NCBI RefSeq assembly: GCF_030580995.1
Contig: NZ_JAUQSZ010000002.1
Span: forward strand, 186,001 to 250,000
DNA from: Sphingomonas immobilis
Lineage (GTDB): Bacteria > Pseudomonadota > Alphaproteobacteria > Sphingomonadales > Sphingomonadaceae
Direction: 5' to 3'
Length of the DNA stretch: 64,000 bases
This document shows, piece after piece, positions 8,228 to 17,195 of this stretch. Positions within the stretch are counted from its first letter, which is position 1. Every line of letters starts with the position of its first letter. Below the pieces are notes generated by a model. It searched no databases and was not told the DNA's origin. It worked only from the letters and a program-made list of their open reading frames with translations. The translations under genes were made by a program, and so were the position numbers.

Positions 8228-8809
8228 TTACGCGCCCAGCCGCTCGACCTGATCGTTGAGCGCCGCGATCGAGGCGATCAGGCGTGTGCGATCGACGCGG
8301 GCGGCGGCGAGCTCGGCGCGCGCCTCGCCCAGTTCCATCGCCCGCTCGGCGATGCGCGCGTCGAGCGCGGCGTTGCTCTTCTTGAGGTCGGCGATGCGCC
8401 GCATCCGCGCCAGCGTGCGCTCGATCCGGGCGGAGAGGATGTCGAAATCGACCGGCTTGGCGACATGGTCGTCGGCGCCGGCGGCCAGCGCCTCGACGGC
8501 GGCGGCGGGGTCGCTGCGCCCGGTCAGCATGATGACCGGCAGGTCCATCGTCTCGGCGCCGCTGCGGATCGCGCGCAGCACCTGCATCCCCGACATGCGC
8601 GGCATCACCATGTCCAGCAGCACGAGGTCGAAACCGCGCGCCGCGATCAGGTCCATCGCCTCCGCCCCGCTGTCGCACAGGACGGTCAGATAGCCGAGAT
8701 GACTGAGCCTGCGCCCGACCACGCCGAGCGCCGTTCGGCTGTCGTCCACCGCCAGGATCGTGCGCACCGCGCGGCGCGGGGCGGGGGAGGCGGTTTCGGG
8801 AAAATCCAT
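8228..8809 (-). CDS. Orphan receiver protein with C-terminal coiled coil
   Basis: A 193-residue protein: receiver domain at about 16-135 (D22-D23, phospho-acceptor D66 in LLLDMVMP, T in MLTGRS, K in HVAKPVD), then a charged helical stretch of about 50 residues (LKKSNAALDARIAERAMEL...) likely to form a coiled coil. There is no DNA-binding or enzymatic output. It lies at the downstream end of the fliD-fliS genes, 86 bases from fliS, with no cognate kinase nearby. A role in motility is suggested by position only. Confidence 0.75.
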   Translation of the reverse strand: MDFPETASPAPRRAVRTILAVDDSRTALGVVGRRLSHLGYLTVLCDSGAEAMDLIAARGFDLVLLDMVMPRMSGMQVLRAIRSGAETMDLPVIMLTGRSDPAAAVEALAAGADDHVAKPVDFDILSARIERTLARMRRIADLKKSNAALDARIAERAMELGEARAELAAARVDRTRLIASIAALNDQVERLGA

Positions 8810-8895
8810 AGCGGCGCACTCGGCTGTTGTTACGCCGCGAAGCGTAGCGCGCCGGAGGTCACGATTTGGTTAATGTGCCGGAAACCACGATATGG

Positions 8896-9291
8896 CTATC
8901 CGCCGCGCACCGTGCGCCACGCCTCGGCGATCTCTTCGAGCGTATCGGCGACCTCGCGGAACGGGGCGGGATCGAAACCGATGCTCGCCTCGATGATCTG
9001 CCGCCGCGATCCCGCATAGAGCCGCGACAGAGTGTTGGCGACGTCGCCGCCCGCCTCGAAATCGAGCCCGGCCTCGAGCGCGAACAGGATCGCCGTCGCG
9101 CGCGTCACCTTCTCGCTGCGCATCGCCAGCTTGCGGTTCTCGACCGCCCAGGCGGCGCTGCGCAGAGCACGGATGCCCTCCTCGTACAGCATCTGCACGA
9201 GCGCGGGGCCGTCGGACGCGCCGGTGCGGCTCGATACGTCGATCTGGCGATAAGTGGCCTCGGGATTGCGGCCGAGCGGTGTGGCGTACAT
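8896..9291 (-). CDS. fliS: Flagellin export chaperone FliS
   Basis: A 131-residue, four-helix protein with the FliS pattern: early YRQIDVSSRT, then LVQMLYEEGIRALRSA, then FEAGGDVANTLSRLY. FliS binds the C-terminus of flagellin in the cytoplasm and stops early polymerisation. It follows fliD with an 8-base gap, the usual fliD-fliS pairing, and probably shares the sigma-28-like promoter of fliD. Confidence 0.9.
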   Translation of the reverse strand: MYATPLGRNPEATYRQIDVSSRTGASDGPALVQMLYEEGIRALRSAAWAVENRKLAMRSEKVTRATAILFALEAGLDFEAGGDVANTLSRLYAGSRRQIIEASIGFDPAPFREVADTLEEIAEAWRTVRGG

Positions 9292-9299
9292 CGGCCCGA

Positions 9300-10793
9300 T
9301 CAGCTCGTCTTGTTCCAGGCGGCGATCTGCGCCGTCAGGAACGTCTGCGTGGATTTGTACGCGGCGACCTTGGAATCCATCGCCGCGAACTGCTGCGTCA
9401 GGCGCGTCTTCATCGTCGTCGCGTCGTCGGCGGCCTTGGCCTCGGCATCGGTGACGGTCGTCTTGGCCTTGGTATAGGTCGCCTTGCTCGCGGCGAGGCC
9501 GTAGAGCGAACTGGTCGCGGCCTTGGAGATCGAGGCGAAGGCGGCGTTGAGACCGTTGCTGGTCGGGTTCGTGCTGGTGCTGGCGGCGAACATCGCCTCC
9601 ACCGCGTCGGGATATTTGGCGAGTGCGGCGGCGAGCTGCGCCGCGTTGACGCTCAGCGATCCGTCGCGCGCCGTCGCCACACCGATGTCGGCCAGCGTCG
9701 TCGGCGCACCGGTGCCAGAGCTCGCGACCAGCGGCGTCGTCGTCAGGTTGCGCAGCGATCGCGACAGCGTGGCCGCCGCCACGTCGTTCTTGAGCGGGCC
9801 GTTGATGGGATCGAGATTGGTCTTCAGCGTCGACTGCGTCTCATTGAAGGTCGCGACGAAATTGTTGACCGCCGCCGACAATGCCGCCGTCGGCGTGCTG
9901 CCGCCGAGCGTGACGGGATTGCCGATCGAGGCCGAGTTGAGCTGCAGCTTCACGCCGTCGATCAGGTCGCTGACGGTGTTGCTGGCGCGCTCCACCGCGA
10001 CGCCGTCGAGCTTGAGCTTGGCGTTGCCGGCGGCGCTGCCGATCGACGTCGCGGCGCCCTGGCCGGGGCCGACGTTGAGCTGCTGCAGTTCGGGGCTGTC
10101 GCCGGAGACGGTGAAGGCGGATGCCGTGCCGGTCGCGCCCTTCAGGCTGAGGCGCGCAGTGCCGTCGACATCGGTCACGACGGTGGCGGTGACGCCGGTC
10201 TTGGCGGCGTTGATCGCCTTGGCGATGCCGTCGAGCGTGTTGTTGGTGCTGTCGATCGTGACGTTGATCGCCTGCGCCGTGCCGGCGGTGAACGCCGTCA
10301 TCGTGCCGCTGTTCGCATCGACCGTCGCGGTGCCGAGCGTGAAGGTCAGCGTGCCGGTGCCGACGACGGTGCTGCGGCTGGCGAAGCTGGTTTTGGTGGT
10401 GGCCGACTGCGCCGTGGCGATCTGCGTGACCTCGACCGTGGCGGAGAGGTTGGCGAGCTTCGCCCCGCTCAGCGCGGTCGCGCTCAGCACCGCGCTGTTC
10501 GAGCTGGTCGGCGAGCTGGCGAGCGATCCGCCCTTCACCAGCGCGTCGAGTGCGGAGGCGAAATCGGTGATGTTGCTCTGTACCGTCGCGACGGCGGAGA
10601 TCTGCGCGGTGAGCGCGTCTTCCTTGGCCTTGAGCTGCTGGTTCTTGAGCGCGAACTGCGCCTGGACGAGGCCGGCGACGAGCGCGGTGGTATCGACGCC
10701 CGAACCGGTGCCGATCGTCTTGACGATGTCCGCGCCGCTGACCGTGGGCGTCGGTGTGGCGGTGCTCGTCGTGCTGCTCGTTGCATCGACCAT
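9300..10793 (-). CDS. fliD: Flagellar filament cap protein FliD
   Basis: A 497-residue, Ser/Thr/Ala-rich protein. The N-terminal part has GSGVDTTALVAGLVQAQFALKNQQL, typical of the FliD coiled-coil D0 segment, and the C-terminus ends in a helical segment (QQFAAMDSKVAAYKSTQTFL) that packs in the cap. FliD forms the pentameric cap that folds flagellin at the filament tip. A sigma-28-like promoter lies 38 bases upstream and overlaps the flhB stop codon, so fliD-fliS would be late genes. Confidence 0.92.
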   Translation of the reverse strand: MVDATSSTTSTATPTPTVSGADIVKTIGTGSGVDTTALVAGLVQAQFALKNQQLKAKEDALTAQISAVATVQSNITDFASALDALVKGGSLASSPTSSNSAVLSATALSGAKLANLSATVEVTQIATAQSATTKTSFASRSTVVGTGTLTFTLGTATVDANSGTMTAFTAGTAQAINVTIDSTNNTLDGIAKAINAAKTGVTATVVTDVDGTARLSLKGATGTASAFTVSGDSPELQQLNVGPGQGAATSIGSAAGNAKLKLDGVAVERASNTVSDLIDGVKLQLNSASIGNPVTLGGSTPTAALSAAVNNFVATFNETQSTLKTNLDPINGPLKNDVAAATLSRSLRNLTTTPLVASSGTGAPTTLADIGVATARDGSLSVNAAQLAAALAKYPDAVEAMFAASTSTNPTSNGLNAAFASISKAATSSLYGLAASKATYTKAKTTVTDAEAKAADDATTMKTRLTQQFAAMDSKVAAYKSTQTFLTAQIAAWNKTS

Positions 10794-10830
10794 CGAACGT
10801 GGATCCCTTCGGCGAAAGCCTTCGAAGAAG

Positions 10831-10857
10831 TAAACGACCCTTCGGCCGAAAAACTTA
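10831..10857 (-). promoter_or_regulatory. Sigma-28 (FliA)-like promoter of fliD-fliS
   Basis: On the minus strand TAAG, 15 bases, then GTCGTTTA. The -10 maps to 10831-10838 and the -35 to 10854-10857, where it overlaps the flhB stop codon. The pattern matches four other sites in this window. The predicted leader is about 30 bases. Confidence 0.65.
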
Positions 10858-11982
10858 GCCCTGCTTCACACCATTTTCGTCGAATTTCGCGCTGTCCGGC
10901 ACGATCACCGGCGGCGGGCTGCCGCCGGCCTGCTGGTTGAGGCCGAACACGAAGGCGAGGATCGTTGCGAGCGCCACGTACAGGTCGTCGCGGACCTCCT
11001 GGCCCTCGCGGCTGGTGTAGTAGACGGCGCGGGCGATGGCCGGATATTCGAGGATCGGCACGCGCGCCTCGGCCGCCAGCTCGCGGATGGCAAGGGCGGT
11101 GACGCCGCGGCCCTTGGCGACCACCACCGGTACCTGATCCTTGTCGCGGTCGTAGCGCAGCGCGACCGAGAAGTGCGTCGGGTTGGTGAGAATGACGTGC
11201 GCCTCGGCGACGGCGGTGCGCATGTTGCGCTTCGCCATCTGGTGCTGGCGCTGGCGGATCGCCTGCTTCGCCTCGGGCGAGCCCTCGGTCTCCTTGTTCT
11301 CGTCCTTGATCTCCTGCTTCGACATGCGCAGCTTGGCGAGCAGCTGGAACAGCGCGATCGGAACGTCCATGCCCGCGATCAGCGCCATCCCGCCCGCCAT
11401 CGCGAACAGCACGCTGAGGAAGGTGCCGCCGAGCGAACTCACCGCCGTCTCGACGTCGGAGGAGACGAGCGCGATCGTCATGCTGCGGATCGACCACAGC
11501 ATGTAGACGCCGATCGAGCCGAGCAGGATCACCTTGAGCAGCGATTTGCCGAGCTCGATCCAGCCCTTGGGTCCGAAGATGCGGCCGAGGCCTGACGCCG
11601 GGTTGATGCGCGATCCCTTGGGCGCGAACAGCGAGGCGTTGAAGGTCAGCGAGCCGAGGCCCGCCTGTCCGGCGATCGCGGCGACGATGGTCAGCGCGAA
11701 CAGCGAGAGGATGGCGGGCGCGATCTGCCACCCGCTCGACGCGAGCGGCCGCCACGGCGAGAAATCCTCGATATCGGCGCGGCCGAATTCGAAGCTCGAC
11801 ATCATAAGCGCCTTGCACGCCGCGACCAGCGACGGCCCGAACATCGCGAGCCAGCCGCAACCGGCGAGAATGACGAGCGCGGTCGCGAAATCGCGCGAGC
11901 GAAGGACGTCGCCCTTTTCGGTGGCGTCGCGCTTGCGCTTCGCGGTTGGTGCTTCTGTCCGTTCGCCAAACTCGTCCGCCAT
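10855..11982 (-). CDS. flhB: Flagellar type III export switch protein FlhB
   Basis: A 375-residue protein with four membrane helices (about 35-215) and a cytoplasmic domain carrying the self-cleavage motif NPTH at 267-270 (VILTNPTHFSVAL). Cleavage after the Asn switches export from rod/hook to filament substrates. The usual N-terminal EKTEAPTAKRxRDA is here ERTEAPTAKRKRDA. The start overlaps the fliR stop (TGATG). It is the last gene of the long fli string. Confidence 0.95.
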   Translation of the reverse strand: MADEFGERTEAPTAKRKRDATEKGDVLRSRDFATALVILAGCGWLAMFGPSLVAACKALMMSSFEFGRADIEDFSPWRPLASSGWQIAPAILSLFALTIVAAIAGQAGLGSLTFNASLFAPKGSRINPASGLGRIFGPKGWIELGKSLLKVILLGSIGVYMLWSIRSMTIALVSSDVETAVSSLGGTFLSVLFAMAGGMALIAGMDVPIALFQLLAKLRMSKQEIKDENKETEGSPEAKQAIRQRQHQMAKRNMRTAVAEAHVILTNPTHFSVALRYDRDKDQVPVVVAKGRGVTALAIRELAAEARVPILEYPAIARAVYYTSREGQEVRDDLYVALATILAFVFGLNQQAGGSPPPVIVPDSAKFDENGVKQG

Positions 11983-12761
11983 CAGCCGAGCACCAGGTTG
12001 GACGTCGCGCGGAGCGATTCATCGATGATCACGAGCAGGTAATCGCCCATCGCCGGGAAGGCGATGGCGAGGCTGACGACGCCGACCGCGAGGCTGGCGG
12101 GCAGGCCGACCGCGAACAGGTTCAGCGCCGGCGCCGAGCGCGACAGCATGCCGACGATGAGGTTGAGGCACAGCAGCAGGAAGCCGACCGGCAGCGCGAG
12201 CAGCAGTCCGGCGGCAAAGGTGTAGCTGCCGAAAAAAGCGATGTTCTTGAGCTGGGCGAGGCTCAGCCAGGCGTGGCCGGGCGGCAGCGCGTCATAGCTC
12301 TTCACGATCATCTCGACGAGCAGCAGATGGCCGTTCATCGCCAGGAACAGGAGCGTCAGCATCATCGTGAAGAACTGGCCGAGCGCGGGCGTCGAGCGGC
12401 CGTTCTGCGGGTCGATCGCGGAGGCGAAGCCGATCCCCATCGACGTGCCGATCACTTCGCTGGCGATCAGCGGCGCGGCAAAGGCGATCTGCAGGACGAA
12501 GCCGATCGCGAAACCGACCAGCGCCTCGGCCGCGACGGCGAGGATCGTCGTCAGCGAGAAGATCTGCCCCGGCGGCACGATCGGATGCGCGGCGAGCACC
12601 AGCACGCCGATCGCGCCCGACAGCGACACGCGCACCACCACGGGAATGGAGACCGCGCTGAACACGGGTGCTGCGATGAAGGCCGCGCCGACGCGCACCA
12701 TCACGAACAGCAGAGCCCAGAGTTGCGGCTCGATCGAGAGGCCGAAGCCGAGCGGGCTCAT
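11982..12761 (-). CDS. fliR: Flagellar export gate protein FliR
   Basis: A 259-residue membrane protein with about six helices, including the FliR segment ASAIDPQNGRSTPALGQFF. FliR forms the export gate in the MS ring with five FliP and four FliQ. The start ATG 12759-12761 overlaps the fliQ stop (ATGA), and its own stop overlaps the flhB start, so translation of fliQ-fliR-flhB is coupled. Confidence 0.93.
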   Translation of the reverse strand: MSPLGFGLSIEPQLWALLFVMVRVGAAFIAAPVFSAVSIPVVVRVSLSGAIGVLVLAAHPIVPPGQIFSLTTILAVAAEALVGFAIGFVLQIAFAAPLIASEVIGTSMGIGFASAIDPQNGRSTPALGQFFTMMLTLLFLAMNGHLLLVEMIVKSYDALPPGHAWLSLAQLKNIAFFGSYTFAAGLLLALPVGFLLLCLNLIVGMLSRSAPALNLFAVGLPASLAVGVVSLAIAFPAMGDYLLVIIDESLRATSNLVLG

Positions 12762-13027
12762 CGTACCAAGTCTGGAATCCGCTCGAAGATGCCGAGCGTG
12801 AAGTCGCTCAGCAGGCCGAGGATCATGCCGCCGAACACCATGATCGACACCGCGACCACCAGCAGCTTGGGGACGAACGACAAGGTCGCCTCGTTGATCG
12901 ACGTCGCCGCCTGGATCATCCCGGTGAGGAGGCCGGCGAGCAGCGCGGGGATGACGATCGGGGCGGTGACGAGCGCCAGCACCCACATCGTCTGGTTCGC
13001 GACCGTCAGGAAATAATCTGCATCCAT
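12758..13027 (-). CDS. fliQ: Flagellar export gate protein FliQ
   Basis: An 89-residue protein with two membrane helices; the central GMIQAATSINEATLSFVPKL is the FliQ signature. It is normal in length and forms part of the helical export gate. It begins 4 bases after the fliP stop. Confidence 0.95.
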   Translation of the reverse strand: MDADYFLTVANQTMWVLALVTAPIVIPALLAGLLTGMIQAATSINEATLSFVPKLLVVAVSIMVFGGMILGLLSDFTLGIFERIPDLVR

Positions 13028-13031
13028 TACG

Positions 13032-13907
13032 CTAACTCACGAAACTGTTGGCAAGGCTACCCATCGTCAGCGCCCAGCCGTCGACCAGGACGAACAGCAG
13101 CAGCTTGAAGGGCAGGGATATGATCGTCGGCGACAGCATCATCATGCCGAGCGCCATCAGGACGGTCGCCACCACCAGATCGATGACGATGAAAGGCAGG
13201 AAGACGAGGAAGCCGATCTGGAACGCGGTCTTCAGCTCGGACGTGATGAACGAGGGCAGCAGCACCGAGAAGGGGATGTCGTTGGCGTTCTGGTACGGCC
13301 CGCTTTTGGCGATGCCGGCGAACATCGTGATGTCCTTCTTGCGGGTCTGCTTCGCCATGAAGCCGTGTAGCGGCAGCGCCGCCTTCTTGATCATCTCGGT
13401 CGCGCCGATCTTGCTCTCGGCATAGGGCTGGATCGCGGTCGTGTTCATCTCGTTGATGACGGGCGCCATCACGAAGAACGACAGGAACAGCGCGAGGCCG
13501 ACGAGCACCTGGTTCGGCGGCGTCTGTTGCAGGCCGAGCGCCTGGCGCAGGATCGACAGCACGATGAGGATGCGCGTGAAGCTCGTCATCATCAGCAGGA
13601 TGCCGGGCAGGATCGTCAGCAGCCCCATGATGATGAGGATCTGCAAGGAGAGCGACAGCGGCGCGTTGCCGCCGCCGAGATCCTTCAGCGCGCGGTCGAC
13701 CGCGTCGCCCGCGCCCGGCGTGGCGGGCGGCGTCACGGCCGGAACCGCCGGCGCGGCTTGCGCGAACGCCGGATGCGCGACGATCAGTGCGAACACGATG
13801 CCGAGCAGGACGAGGACCACCTTGCCCCAGCCGAGCGGCTTGCGCTGCGCACCCGCGGCCCTGAACAGCGCCGGGCCGCTACCCGATCGCGTGACCTTCA
13901 CGCTCAT
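13032..13907 (-). CDS. fliP: Flagellar export gate protein FliP
   Basis: A 291-residue protein. An N-terminal extension and a cleavable-type signal (AHPAFAQA, cut near residue 50) precede the conserved core: TSFTRILIVLSILRQALGLQ, PPNQVLVGLALFLSFFVM and the C-terminal LPFKLLLFVLVDGW. FliP builds the pentameric gate pore. Its start overlaps the fliO stop by 4 bases. Confidence 0.95.
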   Translation of the reverse strand: MSVKVTRSGSGPALFRAAGAQRKPLGWGKVVLVLLGIVFALIVAHPAFAQAAPAVPAVTPPATPGAGDAVDRALKDLGGGNAPLSLSLQILIIMGLLTILPGILLMMTSFTRILIVLSILRQALGLQQTPPNQVLVGLALFLSFFVMAPVINEMNTTAIQPYAESKIGATEMIKKAALPLHGFMAKQTRKKDITMFAGIAKSGPYQNANDIPFSVLLPSFITSELKTAFQIGFLVFLPFIVIDLVVATVLMALGMMMLSPTIISLPFKLLLFVLVDGWALTMGSLANSFVS

Positions 13908-14179
13908 TTCGTGACCTCGGCATTAACCATATTTCCGCGATCGACGAGCGTCACGCCCTGGCGGCTGACGGAGACGAGCAGCTTGCGGCCCTCGAACTCC
14001 AGCACGGCGAGGCGCACTGTCGGCGAGATCATCATCGTCTCGGTGACCTTGAGCTGACGGTTGGCGGGCTGGCCGGGCATCCGCGCCTCGAGCCGGCGCC
14101 AAAGGTAGAGCGCGCCGATCATCAGGCCGCAGACCAGCGGCAGCAGAACGACCAGCTTGAGGATATACGACCACATCAT
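13904..14179 (-). CDS. fliO: FliO-type export gate assembly protein
   Basis: A 91-residue protein with one N-terminal membrane helix (about 5-27), then a small basic domain ending RKLLVSVSRQGVTLV, as in FliO, which helps FliP assemble. Sequence conservation in this family is low; the call rests on size, topology and the slot between fliN and fliP. Confidence 0.8.
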   Translation of the reverse strand: MMWSYILKLVVLLPLVCGLMIGALYLWRRLEARMPGQPANRQLKVTETMMISPTVRLAVLEFEGRKLLVSVSRQGVTLVDRGNMVNAEVTK

Positions 14180-14185
14180 ACAGGA

Positions 14186-14476
14186 TCAGGCTCGCTTCTC
14201 GGGGGAGACCAGCTCGGTCATGCGCACGCCGAAACGGTCGCCGACCATCACTACCTCGCCGCGGCCGATCAGCGTGCCGTTGACCAGCACGTCGAGCAGC
14301 TCGTTGGCGTGGCGATCCAGCTCTATCACGCTCGCCTCGCCAAGCGCGAGCAGTTCGCGCAGCGTCAGGCTGGTCGAGCCGATTTCCACCGTCAGCTTGA
14401 CGTCGACGTCCTGCAGCAGCCGGAAATTGGCCGCTACCGCGCCGTCGGACGGAAATCCGCCGGTCATATCGTTCAT
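14186..14476 (-). CDS. fliN: Flagellar motor switch protein FliN
   Basis: A 96-residue SpoA-domain protein (VKLTVEIGSTSLTLRELLAL, NELLDVLVNGTLIGRGEVV, FGVRMTELV). FliN forms the lower part of the C ring and docks the FliH-FliI export ATPase. It overlaps fliM by 4 bases. Confidence 0.95.
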   Translation of the reverse strand: MNDMTGGFPSDGAVAANFRLLQDVDVKLTVEIGSTSLTLRELLALGEASVIELDRHANELLDVLVNGTLIGRGEVVMVGDRFGVRMTELVSPEKRA

Positions 14477-15441
14477 TGCATTTCCCCGAATTCGTTTTGG
14501 CGGTGTTCGATGTTGCGGATGGCATTGAGGCGGATCGCCGCCTTGCCGTTGGAGGTGCCGACGGTGCCGCTGCCGAGCCGGTCCTTGCCGACCATCACCG
14601 GCACTTCGGTGCCGACCGTGATCGGAATGACGTCACCGGGCTTGAGGTCCATCAGCACCGAAAGCGAGATCATCGGCTCGGCCAGCACCGAGCGGATCGG
14701 GAAGCTGACCTCCATCGCAGCGCGGGTGAGGCCGGCGCGCCAGGCGGGATCGGGCTCGGCGGCCTTGTGGACCTTGCCGGTCAGCGAGGGCGCGAAGGGC
14801 TTCAGCGCCGACACCGGATAGATGATGTCGATGAACACCGGCTTGTGATGATCCGACGCGATGCCGAAGCGGGTGATGACGACGGCATCCTCGCTGTCGA
14901 AATCGGCCAGCATCGCGGGGTTCGCCTCGGCATGGCCGGGCGTGAAATCGATCCGGGCGAGCGGTTCCCAGGCGGCGCGCAGCGGCTCGGCCAGCATCGC
15001 GCCGATGCGCGCGGTCAGCGCTTCGGTGGCGGGGGTGAATTCGGTCGGCATCTCGTGCGGGGCGGCGCCCGACCCGCCGAAGAACAGGTCGAGCAGCTCC
15101 AGCAGGAACTTGCCGTCGATCACCGCGACCGCCTGTCCGGCCGCGCCCGTGCGATTGGCCGTGCCCATCGCCAGCGGCAGCCACGCCGTCAGCCCCTCGG
15201 GCCGCTCGGCGCGGTAATCAGTGAAGCGCTGCACCACCAGCGGCTCTGCCCAGCTGCGCAGTTCGCGGCGGAGCAGCGGCTCGAACACGCCGCGCATCCC
15301 CCGCGCGAGACGCGCCGAGAGATGCTGCAGCGTGTGCAGATCGCCGAACGGATTGAGGTTCGCCGATCCCAGCGTGCCGTGGTCGGCAGGCCGGGACCGG
15401 TCGCGCCGATCCGTTGCGGGTGATGAAGCGTCGTTAACCAT
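14473..15441 (-). CDS. fliM: Flagellar motor switch protein FliM, without canonical CheY-binding N-terminus
   Basis: A 322-residue protein. The middle domain contains the GGxG-type loop FFGGSGAAP, and the C-terminus is a SpoA domain (LSVLMDLKPGDVIPI). The usual first 16 residues of FliM include a LSQxEIDALL peptide that binds phospho-CheY. Here the N-terminus is a polar segment (MVNDASSPATDRRDRSRPAD) with nothing like it. No alternative upstream start restores the motif, since the frame begins 7 bases after the fliL stop. Confidence 0.9.
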   Translation of the reverse strand: MVNDASSPATDRRDRSRPADHGTLGSANLNPFGDLHTLQHLSARLARGMRGVFEPLLRRELRSWAEPLVVQRFTDYRAERPEGLTAWLPLAMGTANRTGAAGQAVAVIDGKFLLELLDLFFGGSGAAPHEMPTEFTPATEALTARIGAMLAEPLRAAWEPLARIDFTPGHAEANPAMLADFDSEDAVVITRFGIASDHHKPVFIDIIYPVSALKPFAPSLTGKVHKAAEPDPAWRAGLTRAAMEVSFPIRSVLAEPMISLSVLMDLKPGDVIPITVGTEVPVMVGKDRLGSGTVGTSNGKAAIRLNAIRNIEHRQNEFGEMQ

Positions 15442-15447
15442 GCCTCA

Positions 15448-16071
15448 TCACTGAACAACAAAATTGGTAAAGTAGACGTTACCAATGCCGCCGAATCCTT
15501 CTTTTTGCTTCAGCGTGTCGTTGATGGATTTGACCAATCGCTTCTGGAGAATCTGCTTTCCTTGGTTCGTGAAGACCTGATCCTCCGTAGTGTCACTGAG
15601 GGTCATCAGGATGGCCGAACGGACCGCGATCTCGTTGGTTTTCAGGTTGGTGATGACGGTGTCGTCATACGGAGTCGAAATCGCGATGCCGACCTGGATG
15701 AAGTGGACGCTGTCCTGCAGGTTCGACGTGAACTCCTTGTCCATCGTATAGTAGTTGGAGGCGTACTGATCGCCACCCTGGCCGGGAGGGGGGGCTTCGC
15801 CGCCACCGCCGCTGCCGTGGCCCTCGCCGCCTTCGCCCGCTGCCGCCGAGATGCGCTTCTGCTCGCTCTTGGGGACGAGCTTGTAGCCGTTCTCGGCCTC
15901 TGCGCCGTGCTTGCCGCCGCCGAGCATGCCCGATGTCGCCGCATAGACGCCCGCGCCCACGCCGCCGCCGACGATCACGAGACCGCCGACGATGATGATG
16001 ATCAGCTTCATCATGCCGCCCTTCTTCTTCGCGGGGGCGGCTTCCTTGTCGTCCTTCTTGTCACTCATCAC
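15448..16071 (-). CDS. fliL: Flagellar basal body-associated protein FliL
   Basis: A 207-residue single-pass protein: Lys-rich cytoplasmic tail, one membrane helix (about 20-46), a Gly/Glu-rich linker (about 70-100), then a periplasmic stomatin-like domain ending YFTNFVVQ, the family's usual C-terminus. FliL rings surround the stator and raise torque. Two adjacent ATG codons offer alternative starts. Confidence 0.92.
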   Translation of the reverse strand: MMSDKKDDKEAAPAKKKGGMMKLIIIIVGGLVIVGGGVGAGVYAATSGMLGGGKHGAEAENGYKLVPKSEQKRISAAAGEGGEGHGSGGGGEAPPPGQGGDQYASNYYTMDKEFTSNLQDSVHFIQVGIAISTPYDDTVITNLKTNEIAVRSAILMTLSDTTEDQVFTNQGKQILQKRLVKSINDTLKQKEGFGGIGNVYFTNFVVQ

Positions 16072-16085
16072 TCAAACTCCTTGGA

Positions 16086-17153
16086 TCATGCGAGGCGAGC
16101 GTCGTCGCCGGTCGTTTCGGTTGGGGTGGAAAGGCTGGCCGAGGCTGGCCGAAGGGCCTGTTGCGGCTGTTGCTGGAATTGCTGCCGGGCCGACTGGTCG
16201 TTGCCGGTGCCGGTCTGCACGCTGGAATCGGCGATCCGCACGCCGCGCGCATCGGCGAGCTCGACGAGCCGAGGCTGCGCCTCGGCGATCAGCGCGCGCG
16301 CATGTTCGGTATCGGTGGTGAAGTGGACGTGCAGCGCATCGCCCGCCCGCTTCACGGCGACGTCGACCCCGCCGAGTGCGTCGGGAATGAGGCGGATGTG
16401 CGTGTCGTTGGCATTGGCATCATCGCGCAGCGATTCGATGCGGTCGATCATGTGCTGCAGGCCCTGATCGCCCCGCAGGTCGAGCGGGACGTTCTTCGCG
16501 TCGCCGGTCGCCTGCACGGCGTGGCGAAGCACCGATTCCGTGGTGAGCGAGGTGGTCGCGGCGAGCGGTTCGAACACCGGCTTCTTGCGATCGTCGGTCG
16601 GCGGCTGGAGGAAGGTATCGATCGCGTCCTTGAGCGATGGCGTGGCCGCGACCGCTTCCGCGACCACGGGTGCCGGCGCGGCGAGCTTCGCGGCCTTGTC
16701 GGCCTGCGCGGCGGCTATCTTCTCGGCGGCGTTGAACATCGCGATGAGGCGGTTCGACGCGGCGGTGTCGCCGGCGATCTGTTCGAGCGTGTCGGGCTGG
16801 GCGGCGGCATCGGTCGCCTGCGTCGTGGCGGCGGCGATCTGCGGCTGCGCGGTGGCGGCCTGGGCGGACGCGGCGTCCGGCACCGGCGGCAGCGCGAAGG
16901 GCAGCCACATCAGGCGCGGGTCTGGCGCGTTGGGATCGGCGGCCTCGCCTTCGCCCGGCAAGCTCTTGCCGTCGTCGGCCTCGCCTTGCCGGTCCTCCGG
17001 CAAACCGTTCGCCGGCGTGGCGGCTTCCTGGCAGGCGTCGCCGAGCAGCGCGGCGAAAGCGGCGGGCGCACCGCTGCTGGTCGCCGACGCGGGCGCGGCG
17101 GACGTGGATGCTGGCTTGGATGCAGCGGTCGTGACGGGCGAAATGTCGGTCAT
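16086..17153 (-). CDS. fliK: Flagellar hook-length control protein FliK
   Basis: A 355-residue Ala-rich protein, with a low-complexity N-terminal ruler part and a folded C-terminal domain (about 230-320, with HIRLIPDALGGVDVAVKRAGDALHVHF) like the FliK switch domain that contacts FlhB. The ATG at 17153 follows GGGGGAACAG; the frame is open 14 codons further. Call supported by its place between fliJ and fliL. Confidence 0.85.
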   Translation of the reverse strand: MTDISPVTTAASKPASTSAAPASATSSGAPAAFAALLGDACQEAATPANGLPEDRQGEADDGKSLPGEGEAADPNAPDPRLMWLPFALPPVPDAASAQAATAQPQIAAATTQATDAAAQPDTLEQIAGDTAASNRLIAMFNAAEKIAAAQADKAAKLAAPAPVVAEAVAATPSLKDAIDTFLQPPTDDRKKPVFEPLAATTSLTTESVLRHAVQATGDAKNVPLDLRGDQGLQHMIDRIESLRDDANANDTHIRLIPDALGGVDVAVKRAGDALHVHFTTDTEHARALIAEAQPRLVELADARGVRIADSSVQTGTGNDQSARQQFQQQPQQALRPASASLSTPTETTGDDARLA

Positions 17154-17195
17154 CTGTTCCCCCGGGGCGGGTCGGTTGGGCGCCCCGCAGGGCAT

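Noticed and set aside
9523..10833. Long plus-strand open frame opposite fliD
   Set aside because: It is antisense to fliD, shows no family motif, and arises from the high-GC third-position bias. The same holds for long frames opposite fliF, flhA, flgE, the GT-C genes and rlmN.
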